Below are positions 1-7,764 of a DNA stretch of 64,000 nt, one piece after another; within the stretch, counting starts at the first letter, position 1, and each line of letters starts with the position of its first letter. Origin of the DNA: Fibrobacter sp. (GTDB taxonomy: Bacteria; Fibrobacterota; Fibrobacteria; Fibrobacterales; Fibrobacteraceae); contig JAFPWY010000012.1 in NCBI GenBank assembly GCA_017412605.1, forward strand, positions 62,001 through 126,000, read 5' to 3'. A program made the translations under genes and the position numbers. The notes under the pieces are model-generated. The model searched no databases. It saw nothing but the letters and a program-made list of their open reading frames with translations, and was not told the DNA's origin.

Positions 1-1553
1 ACGCCAAAGTAGCGCTTGATTTCCTCTTCCTGCGGGATGTGGTCCTTGCTGATTTTTTTCAGGCGGAGTTCGCGTGTCCAGATTTCCTTGCCCAGGCTGC
101 GAGCCTGTTGGATAATGCTGGTCTTCATCCAGCGGCGCAGTTCCTGCTTGGCCTTGACCGTCTTCACCAGGTCGAGCCATTCCGGGCTGGGTTCCTGGTT
201 TTGGCTCTTGAGCACCTGGATGGTGGCTCCATTAGGAATAACCTTGTCCAGACTCACCACTTCGTCGTTGATGCGGGCACCGATGCAGTGCAGCCCGAGT
301 TCGCTGTGGATGGCGAACGCGAAGTCGAGTACGCACGAGCCGTTAGGCAGTTCGATGGATGTTCCCTTTGGCGTGAAGACGGTAATGCCTTCTGGCTTCA
401 GGTCCACCTTCAAGAAGTCCAGGTATTCCTTGCTGTCCGAAATTTCTGACTGCAACTTGACCATGTGGTCGAGCCAGGCGAGTTCTTCGCCTTCGTGTTG
501 GGTTTCCAACTTGTATGCCCAGTGTGCCGCGAATCCTTTCTCGGCGGTGAGGTCCATGTCCTTCGTGCGGATCTGCACCTCGACCATCTTGTTCTCCGGG
601 CCGATGACCGTGGTGTGTATGCTCTGGTAGAGGTTTGGCTTCGGTGTGGCGATGTAGTCCTTGAAGCGACTCTGCATGGGAGTCCAAAGGTTGTGGACGT
701 AGCCCAGGGCCAGGTAGCATTCCGGAATGGTATCCACGATGATGCGGATGGCGAAGATGTCGAAGATGTCTTCGAATTGGCAGTCGCGGTTCACCATCTT
801 GTTGTGGATGCTGTAAATGTTCTTGGTGCGCCCCTGGATGGTGCAGTCGAAGTCTTCCAGGGCCATCTTGATTTGCAGAGGCCCGATAACGGACTGGATG
901 TACTTTTCTCGGCTTTCCTTGTTCTCAATGAGCGCTTCGACGATTTTCTGGTATTCGTCGGGATTGACGTACTTGAACGAGAGGTCTTCCAGTTCGTTCT
1001 TGAGGTTGTACAGACCGAACCTGTGGGTGAGCGGCACGTAGATGTCCAGCGTCTCTTGCGCAATGGACTTGCGCTTCTCGGGCTTCATGTACCGCATGGT
1101 CCTCATGTTGTGGATGCGGTCGGCAATCTTGATCATGATGACCCGGGGGTCCTTGGCCATGGCCGTGATGAGCTTGCGGTAGGTCTCCGCCTTCTGGGCG
1201 GTCTTGCTTGACTGCTGGGCTTCGGTAATCTTCGTGACGGCATCGACCATGAATGCTGTTTCGTCACCAAACTTTTCTGCGATTTCCTTCAATGTGTGCG
1301 GGGTGTCTTCCACTACGTCGTGGAGGAGCCCGGCAAGGACGGTAGGCTGGTCCTGCTTCAGGTCGGCGAGGATCTTTGCGACTTCGTAAGGGTGCTCCGT
1401 GTAGGGCATGCCGCTCTTGCGGTACTGGCCCTCGTGGGCGTCGGCAATGAAGGCTACTGCAGTCTCGAGAATCCCACGGTCCAGCTTGGGATTCTTGCGT
1501 ATGAGCATATCGACAATATGCACTTGGTTCGTTGTCAGACTGAGTTGATTCAT
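1..1553 (-). CDS. RelA/SpoT-family (p)ppGpp synthetase/hydrolase, C-terminus cut by window edge
   Basis: Bifunctional stringent-response enzyme making and degrading (p)ppGpp in the cytoplasm. Reading the minus strand from ATG 1553 gives MNQLSLTTNQVHIVDMLIRK, then an HD hydrolase domain (about residues 25-190) with the GLLHDVVEDT metal-binding motif and MIKIADRIHNMRTM. The synthetase domain follows (about 230-370, with FDIFAIRIIV and PNLYQSIHTTV), then a TGS domain (about 390-450, ITVFTPKG, LPNGSCVLDFAFAIH). The frame stays open to base 1, so the ACT region, if any, lies outside. The intact HD motif argues for Rel/SpoT type rather than a synthetase-only RelA. A GGGGG Shine-Dalgarno lies just before the ATG. 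It is downstream of, and separated by a terminator from, the lipoprotein cluster. Confidence 0.95.
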   Translation of the reverse strand, partial: MNQLSLTTNQVHIVDMLIRKNPKLDRGILETAVAFIADAHEGQYRKSGMPYTEHPYEVAKILADLKQDQPTVLAGLLHDVVEDTPHTLKEIAEKFGDETAFMVDAVTKITEAQQSSKTAQKAETYRKLITAMAKDPRVIMIKIADRIHNMRTMRYMKPEKRKSIAQETLDIYVPLTHRFGLYNLKNELEDLSFKYVNPDEYQKIVEALIENKESREKYIQSVIGPLQIKMALEDFDCTIQGRTKNIYSIHNKMVNRDCQFEDIFDIFAIRIIVDTIPECYLALGYVHNLWTPMQSRFKDYIATPKPNLYQSIHTTVIGPENKMVEVQIRTKDMDLTAEKGFAAHWAYKLETQHEGEELAWLDHMVKLQSEISDSKEYLDFLKVDLKPEGITVFTPKGTSIELPNGSCVLDFAFAIHSELGLHCIGARINDEVVSLDKVIPNGATIQVLKSQNQEPSPEWLDLVKTVKAKQELRRWMKTSIIQQARSLGKEIWTRELRLKKISKDHIPQEEEIKRYFG

Positions 1554-1660
1554 TACCCCCAATTTATTTAAATATTTGGCAACCCATTTGCCTTTTTTTC
1601 TAAAAAAACGAAAAAATAAGATATTCTGTGTTGTTCGGGGGTGCTTTACGTTTTGTGAAT

Positions 1661-1684
1661 AAAAAAAGGGCAACGACGTTGCCC
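1661..1684 (-). terminator. Intrinsic terminator of the lipoprotein cluster
   Basis: On the minus strand a perfect 7-bp stem (GGGCAAC, 3-nt loop, GTTGCCC) is followed directly by seven T residues. It lies 26 nt past the stop of the last lipoprotein gene and insulates relA/spoT from cluster transcription. Confidence 0.85.
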
Positions 1685-1709
1685 GAAAGTTTGTTCTAAA
1701 TGGACCGGA

Positions 1710-2408
1710 TTATTCTTTCGTAATCTTCGGCTTTTCTATGTCGATGAGGTCTCCTGGGCGGACTCCGTACAGCGGAACGATAACGTTCTCGAAGCTGCTG
1801 CTGGACTTCGGGCGGATTTTCCCAAAACTGCTGCTGGACTTGGGACGGATGATTTGCCCACGGCTGCTGCTGGACTTGAATTTGATTGGAGGTTCAATGC
1901 CGTACAGCGGGACGATGACGTTTTCGAAGCTGCTGGAACTCAAGTCGATCGGGGGCTCGATGCCGTACAGCGGGACGATGACATTTTCGAAGCTGCTGGA
2001 TGACGACTCGGGAGCTTCCTTCACACTGGAGCTAGAAGATTTGCCTTTTTTGGAGCTGGACGACTTTGCTTCCTTGGAACTGGAGGTGTCCGCCTTTTTG
2101 GAACTGCTGGATTCTGCCGAATCGTCGTCGCTTACGCTCGAGGAACTCTTGGCTTCGGCCTTCTTGCTGGAACTGGACGTTTTTTTCTGCTTGGAACTGG
2201 ACGACTTTGCTTCCTTGGAGCTGGAGGAGCCCGCTTTTTTTGAACTGCTGGAGACGGCCTTTGCAGAAGAACTGGTTTCGATGACCGTGTCCTCTTTTTC
2301 GTTGTCATTGCTGGCTGCTATGGTGGAATCGCCGTCGCAACTGGCCCAAAATGCCGCAGTCACGGAAAGGACAATCTTTTTCCAATGTCTGTTCAAGAAA
2401 ATGCTCAT
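1710..2408 (-). CDS. Ser-rich lipoprotein with three PLYG motifs (rSAM/lipoprotein cluster)
   Basis: Predicted lipoprotein, 232 aa, last gene of the cluster. Signal peptide RHWKKIVLSVTAAFWASC puts the lipidated Cys at residue 24. Residues 45-140 are a run of Ser blocks alternating with Lys/Ala/Glu. Residues 139-220 hold three copies of FENVIVPLYG(I/V), with Tyr-Gly at 148-149, 169-170 and 214-215, separated by Ser runs. No Cys remains in the mature part after Cys24, so any modification here would have to involve Tyr, Gly or neighbours rather than Cys. Shine-Dalgarno GGGAGG sits 3 nt before ATG 2408. Function unknown; proposed as a substrate of the nearby radical SAM enzymes by inference. Confidence 0.85.
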   Translation of the reverse strand: MSIFLNRHWKKIVLSVTAAFWASCDGDSTIAASNDNEKEDTVIETSSSAKAVSSSSKKAGSSSSKEAKSSSSKQKKTSSSSKKAEAKSSSSVSDDDSAESSSSKKADTSSSKEAKSSSSKKGKSSSSSVKEAPESSSSSFENVIVPLYGIEPPIDLSSSSFENVIVPLYGIEPPIKFKSSSSRGQIIRPKSSSSFGKIRPKSSSSFENVIVPLYGVRPGDLIDIEKPKITKE

Positions 2409-2434
2409 ATGCCTCCCTTTTGGGGAGAAATATA

Positions 2435-2442
2435 CAAAAATA
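2435..2442 (-). promoter_or_regulatory. TAnnTTTG promoter element for the 1710-2408 lipoprotein gene
   Basis: Minus strand reads TATTTTTG, an exact TAnnTTTG match, 26 nt before the start codon. It suggests the last gene can also be transcribed separately from the operon. Confidence 0.45.
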
Positions 2443-2461
2443 CGACGATAATATTATTCAG

Positions 2462-3046
2462 CTAGCGCATGCAGGAATCCAATCGAACTCGGAATTCTTT
2501 AAGCGTACTTTCATAAGTACTGTCAAATGCCTGATCGAAGTTGTCTACGCCGTAATTCTTTAGCCGTTCTGTGTGAATGATGTATTCGTCCTTGGGGTGG
2601 ACTGAACCATCGCTGCATACAATTTCTGATGGGATTGAATCATATGTTTCGTACAACCAACCAGGAAAATCACTAACTTCGTCTATCAAATCTATGAGAC
2701 AGCTGGGAGTTCCTTCTGTATATGTCTCTTCTTCGCTTTCAAAATGATTTTGGGCTACGGTGTCCTGGAGAATGGAATAAAAAGTCTCCTGTGCCATATA
2801 GGTTGCCAATTCTATGGCATATATTTCGGGGTTTTCCCTGTTGACTGTGGTGAGATTCCATACTCTTTGTTTATTTGAATCATGGCATGAAAATACGGTG
2901 TTGTCCAAGGAGTCGGTTCCCGCCATGCCGGAATTCTCTACCGAGTTGTCTGGTGCGGCAGGTGTACTTTCGGACTCGTCCCCGCAACCAGCCAGGAACA
3001 GTGTTGCAAGCAGAAATAGGCCTTTTAGATACTTTCTTGTGTTCAT
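2462..3046 (-). CDS. Small lipoprotein with a degenerate YG motif
   Basis: 194-aa predicted lipoprotein. Signal MNTRKYLKGLFLLATLFLAGC gives Cys21 and a more canonical lipobox (LAGC) than its neighbours. It has the core of the HKHLR subfamily: an ethanolamine-like helix region, CLIDLIDE, then the module ending IVCSDGSVHPKDEY and a terminal LDSCMR. The residue pair that is LYG in the paralogues reads LYE here (WLYETYDSI), although a separate KNYGVDNF occurs later. It lacks the Ser-run linker. Only 3 nt separate it from the upstream gene, and its Shine-Dalgarno (GAGG) lies inside that gene's acidic tail, so the two are probably coupled. Function unknown. Confidence 0.8.
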   Translation of the reverse strand: MNTRKYLKGLFLLATLFLAGCGDESESTPAAPDNSVENSGMAGTDSLDNTVFSCHDSNKQRVWNLTTVNRENPEIYAIELATYMAQETFYSILQDTVAQNHFESEEETYTEGTPSCLIDLIDEVSDFPGWLYETYDSIPSEIVCSDGSVHPKDEYIIHTERLKNYGVDNFDQAFDSTYESTLKEFRVRLDSCMR

Positions 3047-3049
3047 GGC

Positions 3050-3724
3050 TTATTCCTCTTTCTCGTTTTCTTCGTCAGAATCTTCTTCATCGTCAGAGTC
3101 TTCTTCATCGTCATAGTCGAAGTATTCATCGTTGGATGGGGGGAAGTCTTCCGGGTGATTGATACAGGAATCCATCAGGTTTTTAAGTTCCGCAACCCTT
3201 TTTTCTTCGATCTGGTCGTAGGTTTCATTGAAGATTGCGTATTTCTTTTCATATTCTTCCAATTCTTCTTGGTAACGAAGGTAATCCTCGTTGATGTAGG
3301 ATGAACCGTCATCGCATTCAAACTTTGTCGCAATGTAATCTGGGCTAGGAGCGCCATATAGATAGACCGGGGTTTCGAGTGTGTCGAGCATTCTTTTTAG
3401 GCAAGCCGGTGCGTTGTCTGAAATTTTTCGACTCTCGCTACGTAAGTTATTTTCCAATACATATTCTTCAATGGAATCACGAATCGTTATTTGCGCCCCA
3501 CTTTCGGCGCTTTTAGTTGCGTAAGCTACCGGGTCATTCATTATATCCGTGTTGAATTTCCGTTTTACGACTTTTTCTGCCTCGTGGCATTGCGCTGCCA
3601 CGCTGGAATTGTTGGCTTCAGGTTCCGCCACCGGGTTGCTCGATTGGGAATCGTCGCTACAACTTGTCCAGAAAATTGCCGTTGATACTAGAAAGAGCCT
3701 TTTAAGGTGCTTGCGGATGTTCAT
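3050..3724 (-). CDS. HKHLR-subfamily lipoprotein with acidic tail
   Basis: 224-aa predicted lipoprotein. Signal MNIRKHLKRLFLVSTAIFWTSC (Cys22). Features in order: short Ser/Asn linker; CHEAEKVVKRKF; CLKRMLDTLETPVYLYGAPS, which carries the single Tyr-Gly motif; FECDDGSSYINEDY, the shared C-(D/S)-D-G module; a helical charged segment (YQEELEEYEKKY); LMDSC; and a C-terminal tail almost entirely Asp/Glu/Ser. The low-complexity acidic tail is unique in the cluster. It lies 17 nt after the 3742-4932 gene. Function unknown. Confidence 0.8.
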   Translation of the reverse strand: MNIRKHLKRLFLVSTAIFWTSCSDDSQSSNPVAEPEANNSSVAAQCHEAEKVVKRKFNTDIMNDPVAYATKSAESGAQITIRDSIEEYVLENNLRSESRKISDNAPACLKRMLDTLETPVYLYGAPSPDYIATKFECDDGSSYINEDYLRYQEELEEYEKKYAIFNETYDQIEEKRVAELKNLMDSCINHPEDFPPSNDEYFDYDDEEDSDDEEDSDEENEKEE

Positions 3725-3741
3725 GAGTGCCCCCCTTTTTT

Positions 3742-4932
3742 CTAAAGAATGGATTTCTTGGCGAATTCTCCGCCATAGGTGGCCGAGGAACTGCTTTTTT
3801 CTTCGGTCTTTTTGCTGGAACTGGAAGATTTTGCCTGTTTCGAACTGGAAGACTGTTTCTGCTTAGAACTGGAGGACTTCGCCAAGTCGGGACTGGATGA
3901 TTCAGCCTGGTCGGAACTTGGGCATTTGATGATGCCGTTGCATTCGTCAACGCGCCTGTCATAACTGAATTTGCATACATACGTGCTGCCGTTGCAGTTG
4001 GCCAAATAGGAATTCGGTGGCGTGATGAACTCCTTTTGAACTCCTTCGGGCAGGGAATTTTCGTTTGTGTCCTCGACGGGATGGCTCAGGTATTTTTTCC
4101 CGTCGCTGCATTCAATAATGTCGAACGTTTTCCCCGAAGTGTTCTGAACCGTGTCGCTGTAGCACATGATCCTCGTAGGCCTTTCCGAGGGGTCAAGGCA
4201 ATTGTCGACTTCCTGGTCCAGGATCATTGTCTTCTTACGATACATGTCATCGTATTTTTCGTATTCCTTGATGGCTTCTTCTTCAGAAATGCCTTCACGT
4301 TTTGCGTATTCCGTAACTTCCTTTGAATAATAAATGGATCCGTCGCTGCATTTGGCGTCAAGCGCAACCCGCGGGTCCGATCCGTACAGATAAGCGGCTT
4401 GACTCAGTGTGTCTAGCATACTTTTTAGGCATTCCTTGGATTCTTCTGAAATCGAAGCGGCTGAACCCGAATCAGGCGACAGCATTTTTTCAATTCTGGA
4501 TCGGGTGGAATATTCGGAAAAATAACTTATCAGAGCGTCACCTTTTGGATCCCACCCGAAGCGATTTGGCTCGCAGGAATCCGGTATGATTTCTCCAATC
4601 GCAGACCCGGTGATGGGATTAATTCCTTTATATACCTTCTGCATGTCAAGTGAAGAAGAACTCTCCGTTTTCTTCCCCTGCGAAGAGGAGCTTTTTGCTG
4701 CCGTGGAATCCTGTTCCGTGCGGTTGCCTTCTGAGGTGGAACTTTCTTCCGCCGAAGATGCCTGTTCCTGGCCGGATTCCTTCGAAGAGGAACTTTCGAT
4801 ATCGCTCAAACTGTTCAACAACCCCTCCGCATCATTCTTCGGAGAACTGATGTCGGTGTCGTTGCTGCAGTTGGCCCAGAACAGGGCCGTCGATATGAGG
4901 AAGAGACTCCTTAAATGCTTGTGTATATTCAT
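3742..4932 (-). CDS. HKHLR-subfamily Ser-rich lipoprotein, largest of its type
   Basis: 396-aa predicted lipoprotein. I chose ATG 4932 because it gives the family signal MNIHKHLRSLFLISTALFWANC (Cys22) after a GGTG-rich Shine-Dalgarno; the upstream in-frame extension looks non-coding. Order: Ser-rich linker (25-90), DSCEPNRFGWDPKG, LKSMLDTLSQAAYLYGSDP (YG motif), AKCSDGSIYYSK, a helical acidic stretch, DNCLDP, then module CYSDTVQNTSGKTFDIIECSDGKKYL, a Cys-pair module (YVCKFSYDRRVDECNGIIKC) and a second Ser-rich tail ending SATYGGEF. Asn at the -1 position of the lipobox is unusual. It lies 174 nt downstream of rSAM copy 1, a spacing repeated after copy 2. Confidence 0.82.
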   Translation of the reverse strand: MNIHKHLRSLFLISTALFWANCSNDTDISSPKNDAEGLLNSLSDIESSSSKESGQEQASSAEESSTSEGNRTEQDSTAAKSSSSQGKKTESSSSLDMQKVYKGINPITGSAIGEIIPDSCEPNRFGWDPKGDALISYFSEYSTRSRIEKMLSPDSGSAASISEESKECLKSMLDTLSQAAYLYGSDPRVALDAKCSDGSIYYSKEVTEYAKREGISEEEAIKEYEKYDDMYRKKTMILDQEVDNCLDPSERPTRIMCYSDTVQNTSGKTFDIIECSDGKKYLSHPVEDTNENSLPEGVQKEFITPPNSYLANCNGSTYVCKFSYDRRVDECNGIIKCPSSDQAESSSPDLAKSSSSKQKQSSSSKQAKSSSSSKKTEEKSSSSATYGGEFAKKSIL

Positions 4933-5078
4933 AAACACCACTTTTCCCTCAATATACCATTTTTTTTCACAATTTACGTGCTTCTGCGAAATTAGTATTT
5001 TCCTGTGATTGAATACATGGTTTTTTGAATAAAGAAACGAGGCCCGACCCACGGACCTCATTCCTTGATTTTTTCCTC

Positions 5079-5106
5079 GAGCCTCGAACTTCGAGCCTGG
5101 AGCCTC
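5079..5106. repeat. Degenerate heptamer array abutting the rSAM-1 stop codon
   Basis: Plus strand reads GAGCCTC GAACTTC GAGCCTG GAGCCTC in consecutive 7-nt units, ending at the base before the stop codon of the radical SAM gene (5107). Compare the arrays at 9871, 12086, 55304 and 59968. Confidence 0.6.
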
Positions 5107-6183
5107 CTACGCACCCGCTTCCTCCAGCCGCTTCACGTGGCAGTACATCAGTTCCCCGGATTTCTCGTCGCGGAGGTGCAGGCTCGACCCTTCGCAGTAG
5201 CGCCAGTACTTGCAGTCCTTGCAGTCGCCGGTCTTTGCCCAGCTGTGGTCGCGCATCACCTGGTAGCGGTTCTGCCACACGTCCCACAGGTCGTCCTTGT
5301 AGATGTTTCCCTGGATGAAGTCGCCGCGTAGGCTCGGGCATGCCGATATGCTGCCGTCGCAGAGCACCGAGGCGATATTCACGCCCGCCCTGCAGAAGAA
5401 CGGGTAGTCGCGCGCGTCCTTCTCGTAGCTGCCGAGGAAGCCTTCGCAGTCGGCGCTGATGTCAATGACCTTGAGTTTCTTGACTTCGCGGATGAAGTCG
5501 TAAATTTGCCGGAATTCCTTGCTCGTGAGCTGGAACAGAGGGTTGTCCTTGGCGCGGCCCTTCGGGAATACCGTCGCAACGCGCCAGCGCCTGACGCCGA
5601 GCTTGAGGAGCAATTCCAGAATGCGGGGGAGTTCGAGCAGGTTCTTCTTGTTTATGCAGGTCATCACGTCGAAGGTGAGCCCCTTGGCGTGGGAAGCCAT
5701 GTTGATGGCGCGTGTGGCCTTGTCGAAGCTGTGCTTGTCGCCGCGGAACAGGTTGTGCGTCTCTTCGAGCCCGTCGAGGCTGATGGTGAGCGAACGCAGC
5801 CCAGCATTCAGGTACTTGGTGAAGCGTTCGGGCGTCATGGCGAGCCCGTTCGTGACCATGCCCCAGGGGTAGCCGCGCTTCTGGATTTCCTTGCCACATT
5901 CCTCGAGGTCGGGGCGCATCAGCGGCTCGCCGCCGGTAATCACCACAATAAATTTTTTCGGGTCGATGTGCGGTTTCAGAGAGTCCAGCACCTGCAAGAA
6001 GTCTTCCCGCGGCATGTCGGGGATGGCGTCCTTGACGCAGTCGCTACCGCAGTGCTGGCAGTGCAGATTGCAGCGCAGCGTGCACTCCCAGAAGAAATAC
6101 TCGAGTGGATGCGCCTTGGTTTCTCCGTGGCGGTAAAGACGGTAGGCCTCGAGGGCTAGTTTTTTCTTGAGTGACAGCTTCAT
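5107..6183 (-). CDS. Radical SAM/SPASM enzyme, rSAM/lipoprotein system type (copy 1)
   Basis: 358-aa cytoplasmic radical SAM protein, predicted peptide/protein-modifying enzyme. The Fe-S/SAM motif is C38-NLH-C42-QH-C45, with extra Cys34 and Cys49. GGEPLMRPDL and VTNGLAM complete the SAM-binding core. The C-terminal SPASM-like auxiliary cluster region runs from about 270 to 350: FFCRAGVN, LCDGSISACPSLRGD, GDCKDCKYWRYC and MYCHV. I recognise it as resembling the TIGR04133-type enzyme that in Bacteroidota sits beside a lipoprotein (from memory, not searched). ATG 6183 is preferred: GGGG Shine-Dalgarno and alignment with copy 2 (MKLSLKK). Its start is 11 nt after a YG-motif lipoprotein gene, so it is co-transcribed with candidate substrates. 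Confidence 0.9.
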   Translation of the reverse strand: MKLSLKKKLALEAYRLYRHGETKAHPLEYFFWECTLRCNLHCQHCGSDCVKDAIPDMPREDFLQVLDSLKPHIDPKKFIVVITGGEPLMRPDLEECGKEIQKRGYPWGMVTNGLAMTPERFTKYLNAGLRSLTISLDGLEETHNLFRGDKHSFDKATRAINMASHAKGLTFDVMTCINKKNLLELPRILELLLKLGVRRWRVATVFPKGRAKDNPLFQLTSKEFRQIYDFIREVKKLKVIDISADCEGFLGSYEKDARDYPFFCRAGVNIASVLCDGSISACPSLRGDFIQGNIYKDDLWDVWQNRYQVMRDHSWAKTGDCKDCKYWRYCEGSSLHLRDEKSGELMYCHVKRLEEAGA

Positions 6184-6194
6184 TGTTTTCCCCG

Positions 6195-6608
6195 TTATTT
6201 CTTTTCTGGACAGTCTACGGTGGCGACGCAAATATCGTATGAATGGACGTTCCCGTTTTCGTCATTATAGTTCATATCATAGCAAATTTTCGACCCGATG
6301 AGCTGGCAGTTGGATGCTCCGCATCTTTCATCCGGGTAGGGTGTGTTTTCAGAAAAAAAGAGATCCTGGTCCATAAAGTCACGAACTTCGGGGTCTTCGT
6401 AGTAAAGTCTCGGATGTCTCAGGAATTTGTAGCTGTTGTCGCATTCGATGATGTCTACGACTTTTCCCGATGGAGTTTTGACGGTAGAATTGTAGCACTT
6501 GTATGAATCGCAACCATAAGTTGCAACACCGTCGTCGCTGTTTTCGCAAGCCCCCCAAAAAAGGGAGAGCATGGAAAGGAAAATATATTTGAGGTACTTG
6601 TAGGGCAT
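6195..6608 (-). CDS. Short Cys-rich lipoprotein directly upstream of rSAM-1
   Basis: 137-aa predicted lipoprotein. Signal MPYKYLKYIFLSMLSLFWGAC (Cys21). The mature protein starts almost at once with a YG motif (ATYGCDSYKCYN), followed by the KYLR-type module (VVDIIECDNSYKFLRHP) and a Cys-rich end (RCGASNCQL, KICYDM, DICVATVDC). It has no Ser-run linker and is close to the minimal form of the family. Spacing of 12 nt to the upstream gene and 11 nt to rSAM-1 indicates one transcript. Confidence 0.82.
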   Translation of the reverse strand: MPYKYLKYIFLSMLSLFWGACENSDDGVATYGCDSYKCYNSTVKTPSGKVVDIIECDNSYKFLRHPRLYYEDPEVRDFMDQDLFFSENTPYPDERCGASNCQLIGSKICYDMNYNDENGNVHSYDICVATVDCPEKK

Positions 6609-6620
6609 AGAATTCAGGGG

Positions 6621-7622
6621 CTAGGGAGCGGGGTCTGGTGGGGTGAGGCAGTCGTCAATTTCCCTCTTGAGGAAATTTTCGATTTTTTCGATTTGCTTTT
6701 GATAGTGCGGGTTTACGGTGGTGTCTCCGTCACAGATTTGCTTTTTGGCAAGAACGTTGACTGAATGAGAGTCTTTGTTCTTCTTCAAGATGATTTCGCC
6801 GCCCAATTCTTCGATATACGAAAGACAACTGGAGTCCGACGGGGATAGCGTTTCGCCTTTTTCGGCCTTGACGCTGTCCAGGAGGGTTGCCTTGTCCGTT
6901 TCGAACAATTCCCTGAGCTCGCCTGTTGTCGCAAAATCCGTTTTTTGGCAAAGCGGGGAAGGGGGTGTTGCGCTGCTGGACTCCGGTTCCGCGCTAGAAC
7001 TGGACTGGAACTTTTCTGGATACTTGGCCTTGTATTCTTCTTCCGTGTAGAGGGTTCGAATTTCGTCGCTGTAGAACGAACTTGCGGAATACGTTTCGTT
7101 ATTTGTGCATTTATATACGGCGTATCCCAAATCCCTATGAGTACAGTCCGGCACACCGTACTCGGGTGCCCCATAATCAAATCCTACTATCAAATCATCT
7201 TCGAGGGAATCAAGTTCTGCCAATGTGCGGGTCTGGTTTTCTTCCAGCATTTTTTTTCGGGTTTCCGTCCAAGAGCGTCTATCTTCGGCATCGAGGCAAT
7301 CGTTGGAGCCGGGAACGTTGGACCGTGTACAGGTGATGCCCGGATCGCTGGCCATCTGGTACTGGTCGCTTCCGAGGCTGGAACTGGACTGCTCCGCTAC
7401 GGTGGAACTGGAACTTTCGGCAACGATTTTACTGGAACTCGATTCGGCGATACCGCTGGAGTTTGGTGTTTCGGAACTTGACGAGATGGCCGCGACGTCG
7501 GAACTGGATTCCGGTACGGGGGCAACTCCGTACAGGGGTAGTGCATCGTCTTCGGAGGTGCAGCTTACCCAAAAAAATGCGGTCAACGCAAGAACGATTT
7601 TTTTCCAGTGCCTGTAAAACAT
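6621..7622 (-). CDS. HWKK-subfamily Ser-rich lipoprotein
   Basis: 333-aa predicted lipoprotein. Signal MFYRHWKKIVLALTAFFWVSC (Cys21). Tyr-Gly motifs: LPLYGVAP at residues 31-32, then the pair DYGAPEYGVPDC in mid-protein. Ser-rich linkers lie at 40-95 and around 210. Later parts resemble the HKHLR proteins (CLSYIEELGG, KKQICDGDT, DDCLTPPDP). A CAGGAG Shine-Dalgarno precedes ATG 7622. The 142-nt upstream gap contains an AT-rich stretch (TATATATTA), so this gene, 6195-6608 and rSAM-1 could form their own sub-operon. Confidence 0.82.
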   Translation of the reverse strand: MFYRHWKKIVLALTAFFWVSCTSEDDALPLYGVAPVPESSSDVAAISSSSETPNSSGIAESSSSKIVAESSSSTVAEQSSSSLGSDQYQMASDPGITCTRSNVPGSNDCLDAEDRRSWTETRKKMLEENQTRTLAELDSLEDDLIVGFDYGAPEYGVPDCTHRDLGYAVYKCTNNETYSASSFYSDEIRTLYTEEEYKAKYPEKFQSSSSAEPESSSATPPSPLCQKTDFATTGELRELFETDKATLLDSVKAEKGETLSPSDSSCLSYIEELGGEIILKKNKDSHSVNVLAKKQICDGDTTVNPHYQKQIEKIENFLKREIDDCLTPPDPAP

Positions 7623-7764
7623 ATTTTCTCCTGTATCGCAAGATAATTTGGTTTGAGCCTTTCTTTTAATATATATAATAAGTTGCGATGATTATAAGCG
7701 TTTTTTCCGTATTAAAGGCACGAGGTGTTGATTTTGTTAGCCACTCCGTTTCATATGATACGTG

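Noticed and set aside
1738-2451. Leu/Glu-rich open frame opposite the Ser-rich lipoprotein
   Set aside because: It is the reverse complement of Ser-run codons (AGC/TCC to GCT/GGA), giving ELLLEL-type nonsense; the same occurs opposite every Ser-rich gene.
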